Positions 32,150 to 42,716 of a DNA stretch of 64,000 nucleotides are shown one piece after another (positions within the stretch are counted from its first letter, which is position 1; every line of letters begins with the position of its first letter). The notes under the pieces are model-generated. The model did no database searches, was not told where the DNA came from, and was given only the letters and a program-made list of their open reading frames with translations. Location of the stretch: contig ML986583.1 in assembly GCA_010094045.1 (NCBI GenBank), positions 508,737 through 572,736 on the forward strand, read 5' to 3'. The translations under genes were made by a program, and so were the position numbers. This stretch comes from Lojkania enalia (Eukaryota > Ascomycota > Dothideomycetes > Pleosporales).

Positions 32150-33418
32150 CTAGAAATTCTGCGCAATGCCGGAGTTTCCTTGTTGGGGGAAAACTGAGGG
32201 GTTCTCGATTCTCGTGTTCCGCCTCGCGGAGACGTCCCGAATTACCGGCTGCTGATTACCCCCGTACGGATCGTTACCGTACGGCCCTGGCTGATAGTAG
32301 CCATTGTTGTCATAGAAGTCTTGCGGGTTGTTTACTGGTATCGGGTAGTCGCCAGAATTATCTGACCGGTTGGCAGCCGAATACGAGGACGATGCGTTTG
32401 ATGGGCCCCGATGAACCCCACCTTGATTCTGGCTTGCGTTCGGCGCGGTACCAAGAGCAGCGATACCTTCTGAATCTAATGTCTCTCGTCGACCGTTCAT
32501 CAATGGATCGTTCGATTGAACATCTGAGTACGCCTGCGTGGGGGATCCTGGGCTCTGATGACCGCCTGGGTTGCTACCGCCATCAGAATAGGTCATGCCA
32601 CTGGTGAGCGTTGTAGACGCCTTGCGATTCGAGCTGGTGGTGGTATTTCCCCATCCTCTGTATCCGCTTTGGTCCTCGACCATTTCCGTAGCCATACCCA
32701 CGGCGGGCAGTGTTGGATCATTGTTCGGATTGAAGCCGTACTCTTCCACCTCCTTCCGCCTGGCTTCTTCACCGGCCTTGCGTGTCTTGCGTTTTCTCCA
32801 GAAGATAATGCCTGCAAGTACTAAGAGGGCAACCACAACAACGGGGACCACAACAGCAATTGCCGTCTTCCCACCAGTGCTCAATCCTCCACTGTCTTTG
32901 CCCTTCTCTTCAGGATCCTGTAGCGAGGCAGGCGAAGTTGCAGATGACGACGAAGGGCTTGACGATAACGCATTGGTGGGCTGTGATATTGAGTCGCTCG
33001 GGGTGATGACCGATGTGATAACGATTGTAGACGGTGTGGGCGTCTCTCCTGGAGACGTTGGCGACGGCGTTATGAATGAAGTGATGATAAATGTAGAGGG
33101 CGGCACCGACGGAGCTGTGATGACCGAGGTATCAATTGGCGTTGGGGTGGATTCCGGGGCCTCGGTCGACGAGGGAGGTGGTGAGGACGAAGGCTCGGGG
33201 GTCGAGGAGGGTACGTCTATGGGCGAAGAGCTCGGCGGAGGCGTGTCGGACGACGGAGGGGGTATCGCTGAAGAAGAAGGGCCTGTTAGGGAGGGTGTCG
33301 CGGACGGTGATGGGGTTGGAGAAGAGGGAGGAGGAGCGATAGAGGACGACGGCTCGGTCGGCTCTGAGCTCGACGGAACAAAAAAAGAAGACGTACTGGA
33401 GGTGGTGTTGGCCGCCAT
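32150..33418 (-). CDS. Mucin-like single-pass membrane protein (Mid2/Wsc-like wall sensor candidate)
   Basis: Single exon, 422 residues. Residues 1-170 are an extreme Ser/Thr/Pro domain with SSSP and PSST repeats and two copies of an ITSxITPS unit, expected to be heavily O-mannosylated. A Gly-rich joint leads to one transmembrane helix (about 181-205, AIAVVVPVVVVALLVLAGIIFW) and a basic stop-transfer RKRKTRK. The cytoplasmic tail has the motif YGFNPNNDPTLPAVG, seen in many Pezizomycotina proteins annotated as Mid2-like, and a Tyr/Gly/Pro-rich end. There is no cleavable signal peptide, so the helix may act as a reverse signal anchor. The architecture fits a cell wall integrity sensor, but no decisive motif proves it. 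Confidence 0.85.
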   Translation of the reverse strand: MAANTTSSTSSFFVPSSSEPTEPSSSIAPPPSSPTPSPSATPSLTGPSSSAIPPPSSDTPPPSSSPIDVPSSTPEPSSSPPPSSTEAPESTPTPIDTSVITAPSVPPSTFIITSFITPSPTSPGETPTPSTIVITSVITPSDSISQPTNALSSSPSSSSATSPASLQDPEEKGKDSGGLSTGGKTAIAVVVPVVVVALLVLAGIIFWRKRKTRKAGEEARRKEVEEYGFNPNNDPTLPAVGMATEMVEDQSGYRGWGNTTTSSNRKASTTLTSGMTYSDGGSNPGGHQSPGSPTQAYSDVQSNDPLMNGRRETLDSEGIAALGTAPNASQNQGGVHRGPSNASSSYSAANRSDNSGDYPIPVNNPQDFYDNNGYYQPGPYGNDPYGGNQQPVIRDVSARRNTRIENPSVFPQQGNSGIAQNF

Positions 33419-35119
33419 GGCGGCGACGACAGGTCAGGCAAGCAAGAGAGGCGGGCGATGGATGGAGTGGATAAGCCAACGCCCGAACAGCAGTGGTGTC
33501 TGAGAGTCGAGGTGCACTGGCGGATTGTGCAGGACTCACGCGAAGGGGGCAGGCGGAGGAGGGAGGAGCGATTGCCTGCAGGCCACCGAGGCTAGACGTC
33601 ACAGCTGGGGCGCTGAGTAGGCGGGCGAGTGAGCCAGCGTTGTCTGGCTGGCACGCACACAAAGGACGAGACAAGCGGCCGGATCTGGTGCGCCTGTGAG
33701 AGGGAAGCAGGCTGGGCGGCGCGAGTGGAGAAGGCGGGAGGACGAGAGCTCCAAGACGCCCGTAGAGGATGATCCAGAAGACCGCTAACCCGATTTCCCA
33801 GGAAACAGCCAAGCGAGAGGTACGCGTTGCACGACTCGTCAAACGATGGGACACTAGCGGGCGCGACAGGGAGTAGTACAAGTATTATGCACACGGCGAA
33901 GGACGACGACCACGGCGACAAGAAGAGCAGAAGAAGAGGATCCGCAGATGAGGGATGGACGCTGGGCTAGGTGGTTGAAGACAGCTCGCTTGCCGGCGGT
34001 CACAGCGACTTTGAGCGGCTGGAGGGCGGGCACGCAAACACAAGACAGGCCACTGTTGCTCGCTCGCGCCAAGAGCCCCGGCTGGCCGTCGCCATTCAGT
34101 AACGGCCAGGCCAGCGAAAAGGCGGAGCGTGGCACCTGGCCTCCCCAATCCGTCTCTAGCGACGCCCGTTTGGGGCACATCCCAGAGGCCCGCAAGCCCA
34201 CCGCGGCGCTAGAAAGCATTCGGCGGCCCCGGGCGGTGGCTCAGCACGGCTATCGCAGCCCCGACAAGATCTCGCGAGCCGCCAGCCCTACACACACCGA
34301 CGCTACGCTCTCTGCCAGAGGAGACCCTTCGAGCCTGGCGGTGCCAATGCCGGGCCATCGTTGCGCTGCGACGGGCGCGGCGGCTGGGTGCGGCGGTGAT
34401 GCTTCCATTTTGCCTGCGATGCCGTCACATCATCTCCTGAAGCTCGTTCTGGGCGTGATCCTGGCCTTGCTGCATCATTCCAGAAGCGGCCCTGCTCGGT
34501 GCAGACGGTGCCATTGGCCACCCTATATTAAGATCTGGCAACACGAGAAGCGACCTCGTCTCCTCCTCGGCAAGCCAAGGTTGCAGCAGCTCGACCAGCA
34601 CCAGCACCAGCACCAGCGCCCCCCGACTGCAACATCTGACGACCCAGTTGACAGAGCCTCTCCGATACGAAGCGACCACGCGATGCACCCGCACCCTATC
34701 ATGCCGCGGGGCCGGTGGCCACCACAATCACAATCATGATAATAATAACAGTGCAGCAGTTGCCATCCGGGTGCTCACCATTTTCGACGTCATGTGCCTT
34801 AGCGCGAGGCGAGTGCTGCGTTCCACAAATCCCCGTTCTCGGTTTCTCGGTTCTTTTGGAGACAGCCTGTTGTTTTACCATGCTGAGTAGAATGCCTATA
34901 GTAGCACTGCGCTCCACCTGCTGCTTCAAACTATTCTAGATGCGAATCGAATCATGCTGAGGCCGCGATTCTTTAGCATCGGGAGAGCCAAGCTGTCTGT
35001 AGAATTCCACGGGAATCATGGGCGACGCAGAATACACCAAACACTGTGTGCACCATGTCTTCTCTATTGGGTGGTGAGCGTCGAACCCCCATAAGCGGGC
35101 CAACATCCCTCACCGCCCG
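33419..35119. other. GC-rich upstream region of mucin-like gene
   Basis: 1.7 kb, GC-rich, with many long overlapping frames of biased composition and no recognisable domain. It includes a CAGCAC-type repeat near 34597-34618. Probably promoter and long leader of the mucin-like gene, plus the trailer of the steroid-reductase-type gene at the right end. Confidence 0.5.
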
Positions 35120-36112
35120 TTACACCAGGCCTGGTATGATGGCCTTTCGCCGCCCAACCTTGTCCTTTCCAAACTTCTGCTCATACCATCGCTTGCCCTG
35201 CAGAGCACGTGGCAGCATGGTAGCTACCTCGTTGACCAAGAAAGCCCTGGCGGGGTGGCAGTTCCAACCGCCCACCATCCAGTAGCCCGCCCATTCCACC
35301 CACTCGCAGAAATAGTGCGCAAACAAGACATACTGGAACAAGCCGTTCTTGGGGAGCATATACACCTTGTCCACACCGTCGAGCGCCTTCCCGCTCTCCT
35401 TGGCTTCCTTGCGCTGCTTTCGCTCGGCTGCCCGCCTAATCTCCCGCAGGTCGTCGTCGTGGAATATGTTACCCAGCAAGCCCCACGCCCATATGGCGAG
35501 CCCGATCTCCATGGACCAGTGTCGGCCTGACCAGTCGTAGGTATTGACAGGCCCGTAGCCTGCCAGCCAGCCGCCGATCGAGACGGCGTTGAACAATTGA
35601 AACAAGAATGCCAGTATCCATACTAGCGGGTGTATAGGCGACATGCTCGGGTTGAGGAAGAGAGGTGCGATCACCGCGCGATAGGCGTAGTGGATGACCT
35701 GTCTATCGCGTAAGTAGCACGTTCAATGGCATAGACCTGGTGTAGCACATACGAAGCAGCCAGCCATTGTCCAGTTGCCCCATGGTAGCTCATTAATTCC
35801 CAGCTCCTTGGGCAACTTGAACATGATGTATAGCAGGGTAAGAAAGCCCGCCGATTCCATAGTCGCCCATCCAATCTTGCCAGGAATGTTGAAGCGAAAA
35901 TTCGTCGAGGTTTTACCCTGGGGGTACCAATCGATAAGCCATTGAAATGTTGTGATCTAGTACAGCGAGCCTGTCAGTCGCAACGGTCTATTGTTTACAA
36001 GCCCAAACAAACCCAATGTGCTGTAACATACCACTGGAAAGAATTGCCAGATGAAGCAGATTGTCTCCCAATTTTCGCGCGTTGGCGGCAGCCAGCCTTG
36101 AATGATTACCAT
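35120..36112 (-). CDS. 3-oxo-5-alpha-steroid 4-dehydrogenase family membrane enzyme
   Basis: Exons 36032-36112, 35753-35956 and 35120-35698 encode 287 residues starting MVIIQGWLPPTRENWETICF. All junctions are in phase 0 and keep the hydrophobic segments continuous (WQFFPV-ITTFQWLIDWYPQGKTST; TMAGCF-VIHYAYRAVIAPLFLN). Several transmembrane helices are evident. The C-terminal half has the steroid 5-alpha-reductase signature region (NPSMSPIHPLVW, GNIFHDDDLREIRR, GLFQYVLFAHYFCEWVEWAGY), a family that uses NADPH to reduce enone bonds of sterols, polyprenols or enoyl-CoAs. The true substrate in fungi is not clear from sequence. The first exon could extend upstream (NNPQVSFLTAQFSGAAS-M), but the chosen Met fits related proteins best. 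Confidence 0.88.
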
Positions 36113-36591
36113 GCTCGCAGCCCCCGAGAATTGAGCTGTGAGGAAGCTGACTTGTGGATTGTTCTGTAAGTGGTAGTCGAGTCGTTATGCAAGCAATCAT
36201 GAGGTCATGAGCTACTACCAATGCCAAGAGAAAATGAAAATAAGGAACGCTCGTGCGACGCGCTAACGGCATTACCTCTGTTTGTCAAGAGGTATGCTAC
36301 TGGAGCATCTGGCTTTTTGCGGTGGGGACGCTAACTCCAAGTTGGATCGACGGGATCCGCAATGCGGAGGATTGGGATTTCCACGCTTTCAGGTGAGTTC
36401 AGACAGAAAAATTACGCAAGAAAATATAAGTTACTGGACAAGTTTGGAATGGACGGGTCAAGGAATTGGCACATTTCGATTTTCATGGTTCAAGTAGCCA
36501 TGAGCGCTATTCACAACCGCCTACGATGTCATACCACGGAACTATCCCCCAGCAACTTTTTTTCAAGCATAAAAAAAAAAAGGCCCATCGA
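36113..36591. other. Intergenic between two minus-strand genes
   Basis: 479 nt holding the promoter of the steroid-reductase-type gene and the 3' end of the kinase-like gene. An A-rich run lies near 36571-36582. No gene seen. Confidence 0.5.
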
Positions 36592-37492
36592 TCATATCAA
36601 ACCTGCCATCTCCTTGTTTGGTCTTTCATCCACTCCATCACCAACGCCCTGCTTCTCCGGCGCCCACGACTCGTCCTCTTTGCTCTTAATAAGTTCATGC
36701 ACTTCAAGCCTCCCTTCAATAATCTCTTTCCCATTAACGAGATCATTTTCGTCTGCCCGTTTCCCAGCATCCGCTTCATCCCCCGCAATGCCCGCCTTGA
36801 CGTGTCTATAGATGAGCCTATTCCTCGCAACCTCAAACGGCACCTCTACGAACCACAACTCGTCCATCATCTCCGCAGCATCCTTCCAAGGTGACTTATT
36901 CAAAGACAGATAATTGCCTTCGAAGATCAATAGGCGGATCGAGGGAGCGATTGCAATGTCATCCGCGACAGGATCTTTAATCGCGTGATCGAAGCTCGGC
37001 GCGAATAGCGTTCCTGTCTCGGGGCATATTGGCTCCCGGAGCTTTTTCACTAGAGCCAGGAAGGACTCGCCGTCGAACGTGAACGCCGCTCCTCTACGCG
37101 CATGAGCCGATACAGGGTCGGGCATGGCGTCGAGTTGCGCGCGCGATAGGTGGTAGCCGTCCATCGGTACGAATGCAGCTAACGGACTGCTGTTGTGGGT
37201 TCCTGGAGATGCTTTGGCGTGAAGGTCGTTGAGACGCTTCGATACCATTGCCGCGAGCGTGGTCTTGCCTATACGTATCTAAGAACATATTTCGACATGG
37301 CATTGTTGCGGGACTTTTCCCATCATACCTGAGCCCGGAATGCCAGATACAGCAATCAGATACCTTTGAGATCTAGGGACATCTTGGAATTTGTCTAAGG
37401 AGGCGTATCAGCTAAGAGCCCTTCGTTAATATTATGGACGGCAGTGGAGTACCCCAGGTTTTCTGGACTAGATGGTCGATTTGCTCGTCCAT
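36592..37492 (-). CDS. P-loop kinase of the uridine kinase/phosphoribulokinase family (Yfh7-like)
   Basis: Exons 37453-37492, 37329-37394 and 36592-37268 give 260 residues starting MDEQIDHLVQKTWDKFQDVP. The second intron splits the Walker A loop; splicing restores GIPGSGKTTLA. Downstream come FVPMDGYHLSRAQLDAMPDP, an acidic Walker B-like strand with a substrate-contact aspartate, FDGESFLALVKKLR, LLIFEGNYLSLN and the lid helix VARNRLIYRHVKAG. This layout matches fungal Yfh7-type proteins and bacterial sugar/nucleoside kinases of the same fold. The phosphate acceptor is not known. The C-terminus is a charged, low-complexity tail. Confidence 0.88.
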
Positions 37493-38092
37493 TGTATTTT
37501 ATGCAAAATCTGTTCTATTGTGAATTCTCTAGTGTAGGATATAGCTTCCTATATACAAAGACAGGGAGCAACAGCTATTGCGGTGATCTCATGGCTAGTT
37601 TCTACGGGCGGGCTCCCCAGAACGTGCTACGAGGTCGCTGATTGTGCATTGGGCTGGACAGCTAGTGTGACGTAGTTCTGCACCCCCAAGGGATTGTCCC
37701 ACGTGATGCACAGACAAGATCATGCCGTGAAATTATTTAGGGAATTAATATTAATATTAATATTTTACAAAAATTTTTTTTTTTTTTTTTTTTTTAAGGA
37801 ATGAAGAATATAATGTTCGGATGATAGTGGAGCTCATGAATACCGTTTGAGTGAGAGGCACAGACTAGGCCGCACTCGTAGGGCTGAAGGATCAGCTTGT
37901 GATTTCATGTACGAGGGCGTGAGCTACAAGACGGGGGGCGTCCGAGTGTCACCTCCTTATACCCCAACTGCTTTTATCCAAAAGCCTAAAAGTCCGGTTA
38001 TTGCGTCTAGAGCTCCGTGTAGCTTTGGGGGAAGGGGAAATACATACAAAAAGATATGGTCCCACTAGTCATCCGACCAATTAAGCACCGCT
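37493..38092. promoter_or_regulatory. Shared divergent promoter, kinase-like / CWH41
   Basis: 600 nt between opposed start codons. It contains a CACGTG box at 37700-37705 (CCCACGTGATG), an AATATT-type repeat at 37742-37764 and a T22 run at 37774-37795. Confidence 0.55.
37774..37795. repeat. Poly-T tract
   Basis: About 22 consecutive thymines in the divergent promoter region. Confidence 0.9.
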
Positions 38093-40693
38093 ATGGAGCT
38101 TAAGCTGGAGATGCCCTTCCTGACGGCATTCGTCTGTGCCTTTCTTATCCAACTCACCACTTCTGTTGCCAGCGCATATACCCTCGCTACGAACAATGCA
38201 TCGTTACTATGGGGTCCCTACCGACCGAATCTATACCTGGGCATCCGCCCACGGGTACCAGAGTCCTTACTTTTAGGCCTGATGTGGGGGAAGCTGGGGG
38301 AAGGCGAGCAGAGTCAGTTGCTCATTTTTTTTTTACCGCTTCAGGAATGCTTATATACAAGATTACGCCGACATGTGTACTAATTAGTTGCTATAGACCT
38401 TCGTCATACGTGTGAACAGAACGATGGATTGGCCGGCTATGGCTGGACGGCGTACGATACGAGGCACGGAGGAACACAGACGATAAACGACACCAGGAAT
38501 ATGGTAGACCTGACTACCGAGTTCGTCAAGCTGTATGAAGGGCAAAGTGCGGGGAACTGGGGCTTGAGGATCAGAGGGACGCCAAGGAAAGATGCGCCAG
38601 ACGATCTGAAGACCTCGATGGTTTTCTACGTGGCCATGGAAGCTATGCCGGGATGCGAAAGCTGTCAGCTGGATATATCGGTGGTTAGGAAAGGGCAAGA
38701 TCATGAGCCGTATGTTGAGTCTGTGGATATTCACACGAAGCACCCTATACTAGGAGTCGGTACGATACACATCCCACATTCCAAGAGCCTGGAGAGGCAG
38801 GAGCGATTTAGTTATACTACCAAGCATGTGGATACCGCCGTGAAGACGATGAACGTAACTGGGGACAGATTTTGGCAAGCCAAACAATTGTTTCTGGACC
38901 TATTAAAGAACCGCGAAGGAGAGGAGAACGGCACAAGGAAGACCATGATTCCAGACGAACCAGGCAACGGAAATGTGCACTTCGTACAACTAGTCTTTCA
39001 AGGTAGCTTCGAGTTCGACATACTATATTCTTCACACGCTGCAACACGCCGGATGACCCCAATCGAGCTTTCAGACGAGCTTGAGCGCACGTTAAATTCC
39101 TTTAAACCCCAATTCGCTTCCGTGTTTGGCCCAAAGGTCCCTTTTAATAGAGACTCCCACATACAGTTTGGGCAAAGCTTGTTTTCCAACCTTCTTGGCG
39201 GTCTAGGTTATTTTTACGGGGATACCAAGGTGGACGAGTCGCATGCTCCCGAGTATGAAGAGACGGTCCCGGAATTCTGGGAGAAGGCAGCTAAGGCTCG
39301 CCAACGCAACAAACCTCAAACTAAGGGCCCTTATGAGCTACTAACTCATGTCCCATCACGCTCTGTGTTTCCTCGAGGCTTCCTCTGGGACGAAGGCTTC
39401 CATCTACTCCCTGTCCTAGACTGGGATATCGGCTTAGCGTTAAAGGTCGTACAGAGCTGGCTAGCACTTATGGATGCGGATGGATGGATAGCGAGAGAGC
39501 AGATTTTAGGCTCCGAAGCGCGCAGCAAAGTTCCGGACGAATTCCAAGTTCAATATCCACACATTGCAAATCCGCCGACTCTGTTTCTTATTGTCTCCAG
39601 GTACCTTGATATACTATCCGGAGAAAAAAAGTACATTGGTCACGACTCAGTGTACATCAGTGATGCAGAAGTGAGGAAGCGCACACTGCTCGAACTCTAC
39701 GCAAAGCTAAGGAGGCATTATGAATGGTTTAGGAAAACGCAATTTGGCGATGTAGAAACTCACTCGATCCCTATGGCTTCTCAAGGTGAGGGCTACAGAT
39801 GGCGAGGCCGCCAAAAACAGTACAATTACGCAAGCGGACTTGACGACTTTCCTCGAGCAGAGCCTCCCGACATCAGCGAACTGCATGTCGATGCCCTGTG
39901 CTGGGTCGGCGTAATGGCCGAGACTCTCGAAAAGCTCGCAAAAGCCACAGCAATCAATCAAGATGTCATAGAGTATCAGAAGCATTACAAAGGCATCGCC
40001 CAAAATCTTGAGGTCGTGCATTGGTCTAAGAATAGAAGTATGTACTGCGACACGCGGATCTGGGAAAGCGCACATACGTACACTTGCCCGCCTGGCTACG
40101 TCTCTCTCTTCCCCTTCATGACAGGTTTCCTCGGACCCACTCATCCGAACCTCAATGCAACGCTCAATCTTATATACGACCCGGAAGAGCTGTGGACACC
40201 TCATGGCGTCCGCAGCCTCAGCCCTACTAGTACGCGATATGGCACGGGAGACAATTATTGGCGAGGCCCAATATGGATTAATATCAACTACATGATCATC
40301 GAACGCCTTCTCGATCTAGCAACTAAGCCTGGTCCTCTCCAGGAGCGCTGTCGTCAGATATACAAGGAGCTCCGCAGGAACGTTGTGGAAACTGTCCACA
40401 AGTCATGGCTCGAGACGGGCTACGCCTGGGAGCAATATGGTCCTCATGGTGGCCATGGGCAACGGACACAGCACTTCACGGGCTGGACGGCGTTGGTGGT
40501 CAAGATTATGGCGTTCCCGGATTTGGAGCCGGAGGAGCGGTTTTCCGGGAAGATTGAGAGTATGATGGAGGAGGCTAAAGATCACCAGAGATTTAGTGCT
40601 GGAGCTGTTATGGTTGCTTTTATGCTAGTGGTGTTTTTCTGTGTGTATAGGCGGAGGTTTGCGCGGCTTTGGAGGGCGATAAGGTATAGATGA
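38093..40693 (+). CDS. CWH41: Mannosyl-oligosaccharide glucosidase (ER glucosidase I, GH63)
   Basis: Exons 38093-38312 and 38397-40693 give 838 residues, close to yeast Cwh41 (833). The 84-nt intron has donor GTCAGT and a TACTAAT branch site; splicing gives EGEQ-NLRHTCEQNDGLAGYGW. A hydrophobic N-terminal segment (FLTAFVCAFLIQLTTSVASA) targets the ER. GH63 signatures include FPRGFLWDEGFHLLPVLDWD, HIANPPTLFL, SEARSKVPDEF, GDNYWRGPIWININYM and ETGYAWEQYGPHGGHGQRTQHFTGW, which carries the C-terminal (alpha/alpha)6-barrel catalytic residues. The enzyme removes the outermost alpha-1,2 glucose from Glc3Man9GlcNAc2 on nascent N-glycoproteins, the first trimming step after transfer. A second hydrophobic helix (SAGAVMVAFMLVVFFCVY) and an Arg-rich tail close the protein. 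Confidence 0.95.
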
Positions 40694-40788
40694 TGGCAGG
40701 AGTTTGCTCGATTGTTTTGCATGAAGACAGTAATGATACCACTTTCCTTTGATGTTTATTTTACTATTAAGCAGCCGTATTTTTATTT

Positions 40789-40827
<39 letters not shown>

Positions 40828-41484
40828 ATAGAAACTTGTCATACTGTTTGTGGGAAGCGCTTTCCTGTCAGCTCGAAGGGACGACGCCGTTAATGGGCGT
40901 AGGATGGAGTACTTCGTTCTATGAGGTTTTGGGGGACCTGGTTTATGTCAATCTCGAAGTTATGTCACTCTCCGCTACTGAAGATCGCGGATTGTAACAG
41001 TCTGGAAGACGAATAAGGATATGATGCCTTGGTGGCTAGATATTGACTTCTTCGGTGGGCATTGCGGAAAAGAAGGCTGTGTTGGAGGACTTTTGCTGTG
41101 CCGCATCGGATGCAGCTCCTATGTCGCAAGGCCCACATCCGCTCATAGATGGGATTCGTCTAACCGATGTCTCAGCTTTTTGGTCCTAGGACCTATCCAA
41201 TAGAATGAACTCTGATTCTTATGCATGCTTGCGCTACGAATCAGGGCAGTTGTCGCCGATGCATCCGTCGAGCCCCATCCGGATCCCAACACGAGAGATT
41301 TGGAGCCCTACAAGAGCCTACCTGATCTTTCCCGGGCGTAAATAGGCTATGCTCTATATCTGTTTAAAGAGCCGTCCGTCTCGTCAGGCTGGTGGAGGCT
41401 AGTTCTTTTTTAGTTCATATTTTCTCGATCTATCTTCCCTACACATCAAAATTATTGTCTTGAACTAGAATTCACAAGGAAAGA
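40694..41484. other. Intergenic between CWH41 and RTA1-like gene
   Basis: 790 nt with the CWH41 trailer and the RTA1-like promoter. A TA microsatellite lies at 40792-40823. No gene seen. Confidence 0.5.
40792..40823. repeat. AT dinucleotide microsatellite
   Basis: About sixteen uninterrupted AT units roughly 100 nt downstream of the CWH41 stop codon. Confidence 0.95.
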
Positions 41485-42716
41485 ATGAGTGGAAACAGGG
41501 ATGAAGATATAGCCTGGCTAAAGGGCTACGGCTACCGACCTAGCCTTGTCTCCAGTGCAATTGCGTTAACCGTTTGGAGCATCGCCTACTTATGCATTAT
41601 CTATCAATGCATTCGACGTCGTACTAGCTTCCTATGGACGCTAGTATTTGGTGCTAGCTGTGAGTATGCCATGTAGTTCGTAATGTTAAGCTTGCACTGA
41701 CCCACCGAAGTGGAAATAGTTGGCTGGATACTTCAGACTGCATCTGCGAAAAGTTCTGAGAGCAAGTCGTTATATCTAGGTAGCTACGTCGTGCTCCTTG
41801 TAGCTCCGTCTGCGATGCTCGCAGCATCGTACACTACGTTCAATCGTGTAGTTCGACTCACATGTCCGCCGAGGTCCCTGGACTTAAACCGACTCTGGTA
41901 TCCCACTAGAAGAAGAATTCTGAGCGAATTAATATGCAACTTGGCTGCCTTTGTACCTCTAGTAGCTCAAGTCATCGGCGGGACCATCATGGCGTGTGAA
42001 TTCGAAGTCAAAAAAGGAACATCAAACTGGAAAAGCCGAAATGGTTCCAGCATCTTCGTTGGGCTTGCGCTACAGCTTTGCTGCACTGTGGTGTTTCTAG
42101 TCCTCGGGGTGCGCTTCTACTTTGTGAAGGTCGAGCCGGATAAGGGTAGTAAATGGACTGCAATATTTTGGACTAGCCAGATTTCTACCCTGATGATATT
42201 GGTAAGTTTGTATATTTGACGCCATAATGTTTCCATAACTCTCTAATCGAAGGGATAGATCCGTACGGTATACACGATTCTAGTCTTGCCGTTTGGGCCT
42301 CAATGGGCGTACTGGCTTTTCGACTCTATACCTGTGCTGGGTAAGTGAGCTTCTACTTCTGTTGTGTCGATGTAGACGTATATGCTTCAAAACATAATAT
42401 ATAGTGTATGTCGTTGCTTAGGCCATGATGTACTGACGAACTTCCAGTTTTCTTAGTATTATTCGCGGTATTCCATCCGGGTCGTTATCTACCAATCTCC
42501 CTTCAAGGTATTATAGTACCCGAGCAACAGGTGACAAAATCAAACGAAGGCAGCCAACTCCCTGAACTAAAACAAGGTGGATTTGCTGATCTTCCCGAGC
42601 TCGTTTCCACTGAGCCTCAGAGTCGGCCTGTTGTAGCTCTAGGAAACATCGACATTGAAAGATCAGCTGCGAATCCAAACCTGCACATACTAGAACAAAT
42701 GGCAAGATACGCTTAA
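41485..42716 (+). CDS. RTA1-like seven-helix membrane protein
   Basis: Exons 41485-41659, 41711-42201, 42259-42340 and 42448-42716 encode 338 residues. Joined, the protein reads GAS-LEIVGWILQTAS, ISTLMIL-IRTVYTILVLPFG and SIPVLV-FLVLFAVFHPGRYLP. Hydropathy suggests seven transmembrane helices after a short extracellular N-terminus (DEDIAWLKGYGYRPSL), which is the fungal RTA1/RSB1 lipid-translocating exporter pattern, including the LGSYVVLLVAPSAMLAASYTTF segment and the second-loop LTCPPRS stretch. The C-terminal ~75 residues are cytoplasmic and charged. RTA1-family members are linked to resistance to 7-aminocholesterol and to sphingoid base export, but the substrate here is unknown. Confidence 0.88.

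Noticed and set aside
33948..34739. 263-codon + strand frame upstream of the mucin-like gene
   Set aside because: Arg/Ala/Pro/Ser-rich, no motif, and overlapped by comparable minus-strand frames; GC-rich spacer.
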